Shown here one piece after another: positions 14,750 to 18,907 of a DNA stretch of 18,907 nucleotides. Below the pieces are notes generated by a model. The model saw nothing but the letters and a program-made list of their open reading frames with translations. It did no database searches and had not been told where the DNA came from. Position numbers and translations under genes: made by a program. The stretch comes from Phycisphaerales bacterium (GTDB lineage Bacteria; Planctomycetota; Phycisphaerae; Phycisphaerales; UBA1924). The stretch is taken from NCBI GenBank assembly GCA_030680655.1, contig JAUXUZ010000453.1, positions 1 through 18,907 on the forward strand. The letters run 5' to 3'. Numbering within the stretch: position 1 is the first letter of the stretch; every line of letters starts with the position of its first letter.

Positions 14750-16015
14750 CTATGACGCCTCGCGGTCGTGCGGCAGGAACCTGCACAGCCCGATCGCCGG
14801 CACCAGCAGCAGCGCCGCATAAAACACCGCTCGCGCCGGTCCCCCAGCCGACGCCGCGATGCTGCCGGCGAAGATCGTCCCCGCCGCGCAGGCAACCCGG
14901 CCCACGTTGTACGCAAACCCAGACCCCAGCGTGCGCAGCAGCGTCGGGAACTGCGGCGGGATGTACAGCGGGAAGATCGCGAACAACCCAAGGCCTGTGG
15001 TCGCAAAGACCGCCGCCCAGAGCGTGAGCGTCGTGGCGCTGCCCGGCGCGTAGAACCCCAGCAGCAGCGCCCCGCACGCGACTGTCAGCAACGCCGCAAA
15101 CGCGAGCCGCGCGCCGATCCGCCGCGACAGGTACGTCGCCAGGAAGTTTCCCGCAATGTTGGCACCGAAGTAGATGAGCGTCACCGTCGTGACCGTCTTG
15201 GTCTGCTCCGCCACGTCCAGCGGCCTCACCCCCGGCAGCGCACGCACCACCTGAGGCGTGAAGAAGATGAAGATCCACACCGTCACCAGGCAGAGCGAGA
15301 CAAACGCGCTGAGCACCAGCGTCGTGCCGATCACCGAGCGTGAGAAGAGGTCGCCGACGCGGGCGGGCACCGCGCCGGCGGCCGCGGCGTGCCAGCACGC
15401 CGGCTCGGGCACGCTCTTGCGGATCCAGAACACAAACAGCGCCGGCACCACGCCGATGAGAAAGACCCACCGCGGATCGTGGTCCTTGAGCAACCCGCCG
15501 GTGAAGATCGCCGCGATGATGCCGACGATGTACCCAGACTGCAGCAGCGCGCTCGCCCACACCTTGCAGCGGGCCGGCAGCGTCTCGCTCACCAGCGCGC
15601 TCCCCGCGGCCCACTCCCCGCCGATGCCCAGCGCCGCCAGGAACCGGAACACCAGCAGGTGCCACCACGCCGTCGCGAAGAACCCAAGCCCCGTGAAGAC
15701 CGCGTACGTCAGGATCGTCAGCGCCAGCGTGCGCGAGCGCCCGATCCGGTCACCCAGCCGCCCAAACAGCGCCCCGCCGCACGCCCACCCGATGAAGAAC
15801 ACCGCCTGAATCCACGCCGCCCGCTCGGCGGCCATCGAACGGAGCGCGGCCTCCGCAAGGTCCGGGTGGGCCGCCCTGAGCAGGTTGGTCACCAACTGGA
15901 TCGAAACCGCGATGTAGAGGTACCCGTCAAGCCCGTCAAACCCCCAGCCGAGCGCGGCGGCGGTGAGGGCACGCTTCTGTGTTCCGGTGAGCGGGGCGGT
16001 CGGGACCTCGGCCAT
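14750..16015 (-). CDS. MFS transporter (metabolite:H+ symporter-like)
   Basis: This 421-residue integral membrane protein has about 12 predicted hydrophobic helices, the size of the major facilitator superfamily. The loop 2-3 motif is GRLGDRIGRSR (85-95), close to the canonical G-x-x-x-D-R-x-G-R-R. The first helix carries GWGFDGLDGYLYIA (about 23-36) with two Asp, a feature of aromatic acid/shikimate/sialate:H+ symporters. RFLAALGIGGEWAAG in helix 4 is also typical of this group. The substrate cannot be assigned. The start is ATG 16015, 29 bp behind the zinc-ribbon gene, so it is probably the last gene of the rho operon. It converges on the FkbM gene. Confidence 0.88.
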   Translation of the reverse strand: MAEVPTAPLTGTQKRALTAAALGWGFDGLDGYLYIAVSIQLVTNLLRAAHPDLAEAALRSMAAERAAWIQAVFFIGWACGGALFGRLGDRIGRSRTLALTILTYAVFTGLGFFATAWWHLLVFRFLAALGIGGEWAAGSALVSETLPARCKVWASALLQSGYIVGIIAAIFTGGLLKDHDPRWVFLIGVVPALFVFWIRKSVPEPACWHAAAAGAVPARVGDLFSRSVIGTTLVLSAFVSLCLVTVWIFIFFTPQVVRALPGVRPLDVAEQTKTVTTVTLIYFGANIAGNFLATYLSRRIGARLAFAALLTVACGALLLGFYAPGSATTLTLWAAVFATTGLGLFAIFPLYIPPQFPTLLRTLGSGFAYNVGRVACAAGTIFAGSIAASAGGPARAVFYAALLLVPAIGLCRFLPHDREAS

Positions 16016-16044
16016 CGATGCAGCGTACCAAACGTGGCCCGGCG

Positions 16045-16581
16045 TCACCACCACGCGGCGTTCAGACTGACGATCGAGACCAGCATCAAGAGAATTCCGA
16101 GCATGAGTCCGCTGCGATCGGTCGGTCGGAATGCTCGTCTTGTCTCGTACAAACCCCAGATGCCAAGGCAGATGCTGATGGGCAGGAGCCCGATGAGGGG
16201 CGGGCCCGACGTGTGCTTGAGCTTCGCGATGCCGACACGGGCAAGCAGCACCAGCAACGTAGCGGCCGCGGATGCGCCCAAGAGCCGGTGAATCCACAAC
16301 AGAAGGCCGTACCTCTGAGGTGTCGGGTCGCTGACAAGCTCGGCCGCAAGGACAAACCCGCACTCGGTGCACCGGAAGCCCGTGAGTTGCCGAACGTTGT
16401 ATCCACAACGGGGGCAGCGGGCGTCTCTGACGAGCCGTTGCTTGAGGCGCTCAGTTGGTCGGGTATCGGGCTCGATGGCGCGTACTCCCCTGCGTGGGAA
16501 CTCAAGGCAGCGTGGGAATTCAAGGCACCCTCGCCCGGCCGCCGCCATTCTGTGTCGCCGCGACGACAGAGTGGGGGTCAC
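16045..16581 (-). CDS. Zinc-ribbon membrane protein of unknown function
   Basis: This 178-residue protein combines a zinc ribbon, CPRCGY...CTECG (Cys56, 59, 71, 74), with three predicted membrane segments (about 92-116, 128-145, 157-176). Short proteins with this ribbon next to hydrophobic helices are common in Planctomycetota and have no established function. The GTG start at 16581 overlaps the rho stop by GTGA, which suggests translational coupling; ATG 16548 (12th codon) is the alternative. The N-terminal 6-residue repeat CLEFPR-CLEFPR arises from a DNA tandem duplication. The MFS gene follows after 29 bp on the same strand. Function unknown. Confidence 0.72.
   Translation of the reverse strand: MTPTLSSRRHRMAAAGRGCLEFPRCLEFPRRGVRAIEPDTRPTERLKQRLVRDARCPRCGYNVRQLTGFRCTECGFVLAAELVSDPTPQRYGLLLWIHRLLGASAAATLLVLLARVGIAKLKHTSGPPLIGLLPISICLGIWGLYETRRAFRPTDRSGLMLGILLMLVSIVSLNAAWW
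16492..16527. repeat. 18-bp tandem duplication in the zinc-ribbon gene
   Basis: Positions 16492-16509 and 16510-16527 are adjacent 18-bp units differing at one base (GCGTGGGAA[C/T]TCAAGGCA). It is in frame and encodes two CLEFPR copies on the minus strand, so it does not disrupt the reading frame. It lies in the weakly supported N-terminal part of the protein. Confidence 0.85.
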
Positions 16582-17825
16582 CCCGCCGCGCCGACCAGCG
16601 TCGCGTTATCCGGGAACCGTTTCAGCGCCGCCACAAGCTGCTCGGCCTGCATGTGCGGGGGCATCGAGATCAAACGCCGCCGCAGCGCCGTCATCGTCTT
16701 GAGTTCCTGCGTCGAGAGCAGCAGGTCCTCCTTGCGGGTGCCGCTGGCCGCGAGACCGATGGCCGGGAAAATCCGCCGCTCGGCGATCTTGCGGTCCAGG
16801 ATCAGCTCCATGTTGCCCGACCCCTTGAACTCCTCGAAGATCACCTGGTCCATCTGGCTGCCGGTGTCCACCAGGCACGTGGCGATGATCGTCAGGCTCC
16901 CCGCCTCCTCGGTGTTCCGCGCCGAGCCGAAGATCTGCCGCGGCACCTCCAGCGCCTTGGCGTCGATGCCGCCCGACATCGTCCGCCCGGAGTTGGCGTA
17001 CTTGCGGTTGTTGTTGAACGCCCGCGCCAGCCGTGTGATCGAGTCGAGCACGATCACCACGTGCTTGCCCGCCTCTACCATCCGCTTGCTGATCTCCATC
17101 GTGCCGATCGCAAGGGCCGTGTGCTGCTGCACGTTGTGATCGTTGCTGCTGGCGAGCACCTGCGCCCGCGGCGTGCCGTCGGCGTGGTTGCCAAACGCGG
17201 CGAACGACCGCCGGAAGTCGGTGACCTCCTCTGGGCGCTCGTCGATCAGCAGCGCCAGCACGGTCACGTCGGCGTGGTTCTGAACGATCGCGGTGGAGAT
17301 GTTCTTCAGCAGCGTCGTCTTGCCCGCCTTGGGCGGCGAGACGATCAGTGCGCGCTGTCCGCGCCCGATCGGGCAGAACAAGTCGATGAGCCGGCAGTCG
17401 TCGGGGCACCCGCGGTACTCAAGCGTGAGCCGCGGCTTGGGGTCGATCGAGGTGAGGTCCTCAAAGGGCTTCAGACGCGGCGCGGTGTTGGGGTCAAAGC
17501 CCGTGATCTGTACGGCGTAGTGCTTCTGCGGCTGGCGCGGCGGCTGATGCTGTCGCTGCTGCTGCGGCTGTTGTTGCGGTTGCCCGTTCGTCTGCCCCCC
17601 CGGCCCCCCTTGCCCCCCCTGCGGCTGCTCGCCGCCGGCCGCCTGCTGCGGCCCGGGCTCACCGGCCTGCATGGACGGCCCCTGGTGAGCGTGAGGGTGC
17701 CCGTGGGGCGGGTGCGCCCCGGGCACACCCTGGTTCCCGCGGCCGCGCCGCCGGCGCCGTCGCTTCTTGCTTCCTGGTTGCCCGCCGCCCGGTGGGGGTG
17801 GGTTCGATGGTGGCTGGTCGTTCAA
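16578..17825 (-). CDS. rho: Transcription termination factor Rho, variant N-terminus
   Basis: This 415-residue hexameric RNA-dependent ATPase/translocase would end transcription at C-rich, untranslated RNA. The ATPase domain is intact: P-loop PPKAGKT (164-170), catalytic-Glu block LLIDERPEEVTDF (192-204), Walker B VVIVLDSITRLARAF (256-270), Q-loop SGRTMSGGID (279-288) and R-loop EEFKGSGNMEL (331-341) with RKIAERR. The first ~100 residues are different: KKRRRRRRGRG (20-30) then a Gln/Pro/Gly/His-rich stretch. Similarity to E. coli Rho starts only at KHYAVQITGF (101-110), about the last strand of the cold-shock domain. There is also a ~10-residue insertion (AAFGNHADGTPR, 209-220). I chose TTG 17825 because no ATG or GTG is in frame near it. 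The stop overlaps the next gene's start. Confidence 0.9.
   Translation of the reverse strand: MNDQPPSNPPPPGGGQPGSKKRRRRRRGRGNQGVPGAHPPHGHPHAHQGPSMQAGEPGPQQAAGGEQPQGGQGGPGGQTNGQPQQQPQQQRQHQPPRQPQKHYAVQITGFDPNTAPRLKPFEDLTSIDPKPRLTLEYRGCPDDCRLIDLFCPIGRGQRALIVSPPKAGKTTLLKNISTAIVQNHADVTVLALLIDERPEEVTDFRRSFAAFGNHADGTPRAQVLASSNDHNVQQHTALAIGTMEISKRMVEAGKHVVIVLDSITRLARAFNNNRKYANSGRTMSGGIDAKALEVPRQIFGSARNTEEAGSLTIIATCLVDTGSQMDQVIFEEFKGSGNMELILDRKIAERRIFPAIGLAASGTRKEDLLLSTQELKTMTALRRRLISMPPHMQAEQLVAALKRFPDNATLVGAAG
17520..17770. repeat. Low-complexity coding stretch in rho
   Basis: This region has imperfect CTG/TTG/CGG triplets and long C-runs (for example around 17590-17625) on the plus strand, encoding the Gln-, Pro- and Gly-rich tail of Rho on the minus strand. 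The triplet structure would be prone to slippage and length variation. Confidence 0.6.
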
Positions 17826-18110
17826 ATGATCTGATCCGTTAGGTTCGGCGCGAGCGCCCGTGTGTGCGCCGGGGCAATCGGCCCTGCAGCGCGCGGTCGC
17901 AAGAGTGCGGGCCGTGGAAAAGGACGTCGGTCGGCCGGGGCCCCCTCCACCGGGAGCGTAGCGCCGCCGGGCACCGCCAGCACTGAGCCGCCTGCTTTGC
18001 GCCGCCAACGGCAACGACCGTGTTCTGGGCGTTCCGGCCCCGGGGTGGGGCGTCGGTTGAGCGACCATCGGGCGGCCGTGTGGCGCCCGGTTCCCGCTAC
18101 CATCGGCCCG
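17826..18110. promoter_or_regulatory. Divergent region between rho and ptsI
   Basis: This is a 285-bp, very GC-rich gap with no supported gene; minus-strand ORFs running through it are extensions of rho or shadows of ptsI. It should hold both promoters and the rho leader. No convincing -35/-10 pair is visible for either direction, and neither start codon has a strong Shine-Dalgarno sequence. Confidence 0.35.
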
Positions 18111-18907
18111 ATGCGTGAAGTGAAGGGCATCGCGGTCTCTCCCGGCGTTGCGATCGGGCGCGTGCTGGTCCTCGACGACCAGCGCCGCCGTGTCGCGCGC
18201 CGCACAGTTGCTCCCGAGCGGGTGCAGGAGGAGAAGCTGCGCCTCGACCGCGCCCTGAAAGAGTCGATCAGCGAGCTGATCGACGTTCGCGCCAAGGCCC
18301 ACGCAGAACTCGGTGAAGAAGCGGCCAAGATCTTCGCCTTCCACATCGGCATGCTCTCTGATCCCAGCCTCACCCGACCGATGCTGGCGATGATCGAGAA
18401 CGAACGCGTCGCCGCCGAGTACGCCGTGCACGCCCAGCTGCAGCAGCTCGCCGACCGCTTCATGGGCCTCAAGGGCTCGGCCTTCGCCACCAAGGTAGAT
18501 GACGTCAACGACCTGTCGATGCGCGTGCTCAAGCACCTTGTCGGCGAGCAGGAGAGCCGGCTCGCCGCGGCCACCCTGACCCCGCAGGCCGGCGAGGGCG
18601 TCATCGTCGTGGCACGCGACCTCACCCCCAGCCAGGCCGCGGCGCTCCACAAGCGGCACGTGGTCGGGTTCGCGACCGAGGCGGGCGGCAAGACCGGGCA
18701 CACCGGCATCTTCGCCCGAGCGATGGGCATCCCCGCCGTCGTGGGCGCATCGCGCCTGACAGAAGACGTCAACGACGGTGAGCGTGCGATCATCGACGGC
18801 CAGACCGGGCTGGTCATCCTCAACCCCGACACACCCACCCTCGAACGCTACCAGCGCATCAAGGAGCGCGACCGGCTCTTCCGCATCAAGCTCGAAGACC
18901 TCGCCGA
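18111..18907 (+). CDS. ptsI: PEP-protein phosphotransferase (PTS enzyme I), 5' part
   Basis: The gene starts at ATG 18111 and runs off the window end, so only the first 265 residues of about 570-600 are visible. Enzyme I takes phosphate from phosphoenolpyruvate onto a His and passes it to HPr, starting the sugar phosphotransferase system or a regulatory PTS branch. The opening KGIAVSPGVAIGRVLVL is the family N-terminus. The helical HPr-binding domain follows (about 30-140), with FHIGMLSDPSL and DVNDLSMRVL. Then come the phosphohistidine domain with GGKTGHTGIFARAMGIPAVVG (active His197) and the NDGERAIIDGQTG block. The His context has Gly where Ser is usual. No HPr or EIIA gene is seen in the window. 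Confidence 0.9.
   Translation, partial: MREVKGIAVSPGVAIGRVLVLDDQRRRVARRTVAPERVQEEKLRLDRALKESISELIDVRAKAHAELGEEAAKIFAFHIGMLSDPSLTRPMLAMIENERVAAEYAVHAQLQQLADRFMGLKGSAFATKVDDVNDLSMRVLKHLVGEQESRLAAATLTPQAGEGVIVVARDLTPSQAAALHKRHVVGFATEAGGKTGHTGIFARAMGIPAVVGASRLTEDVNDGERAIIDGQTGLVILNPDTPTLERYQRIKERDRLFRIKLEDLA

Noticed and set aside
18057..18103. Possible ptsI promoter (TTGAGC 18057-18062 and TACCAT 18098-18103)
   Set aside because: The spacing is 35 bp, about twice that of a sigma70 promoter.
17826..18701. N-terminal extension of rho up to 18701
   Set aside because: It would run antisense through ptsI, and its residues show no cold-shock domain; the TTG at 17825 is the simplest start.
1..18907. 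A new defence system, prophage, integron or CRISPR array
   Set aside because: No repeats-spacers, integrase, transposase, nuclease, toxin-antitoxin pair or phage gene is visible; the window is housekeeping and glycan biosynthesis genes.

Overview
The window is GC-rich, gene-dense bacterial DNA. It most likely comes from the Planctomycetota, and within them a Phycisphaerae/Phycisphaerales-like lineage. This rests on family-level cues, not on a search: a C-terminal pair of 'GC-type' dockerin-like repeats (positions 1-813), a zinc-ribbon membrane protein with a CPRCGY...CTECG ribbon, a prepilin-like protein with RRGFTLIELL followed by the planctomycete-style 'VVCQTNLRGLAQA' segment, and an unusual Rho factor.

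Layout. (1) 1-813: 3' end of a large secreted or surface protein with dockerin-like repeats. (2) 983-11169: a surface or exopolysaccharide biosynthesis region on both strands. It holds a GT2 glycosyltransferase (-), a WcaI/WbuB-like GT4 glycosyltransferase (+), then three minus-strand genes read in the order UDP-sugar dehydrogenase, AsnB-like amidotransferase and NAD-dependent epimerase, and then two plus-strand genes, a second GT4 and an AlgD-like GDP-mannose 6-dehydrogenase. (3) 11231-13743: a minus-strand run reading prepilin-like protein, HAL2/CysQ-type bisphosphate nucleotidase, flagellin. (4) 14014-14745: an FkbM-family methyltransferase, probably a further glycan-modifying gene. (5) 14750-17825: a tight minus-strand run reading rho, zinc-ribbon membrane protein, MFS transporter. 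(6) 18111-end: the 5' part of ptsI (PEP-protein phosphotransferase, enzyme I).

How the genes may work together: the two sugar-nucleotide dehydrogenases should make two different uronic acid donors (a UDP-HexNAc uronate and GDP-mannuronate). The epimerase could diversify a donor, the AsnB-like enzyme may amidate a uronate or supply asparagine, and three glycosyltransferases would assemble the glycan. No flippase, polymerase or export gene is visible, so the locus is either incomplete here or depends on genes elsewhere.

Most notable observations: a Rho in which most of the cold-shock (primary RNA-binding) domain appears to be replaced by an Arg-rich and Gln/Pro/Gly-rich tail; a GTGA stop/start overlap joining rho to a zinc-ribbon membrane protein; two uronate dehydrogenases next to an AsnB; a lone flagellin behind a nucleotidase gene; and several intergenic inverted repeats. 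I saw no CRISPR array, insertion sequence, rRNA or tRNA.
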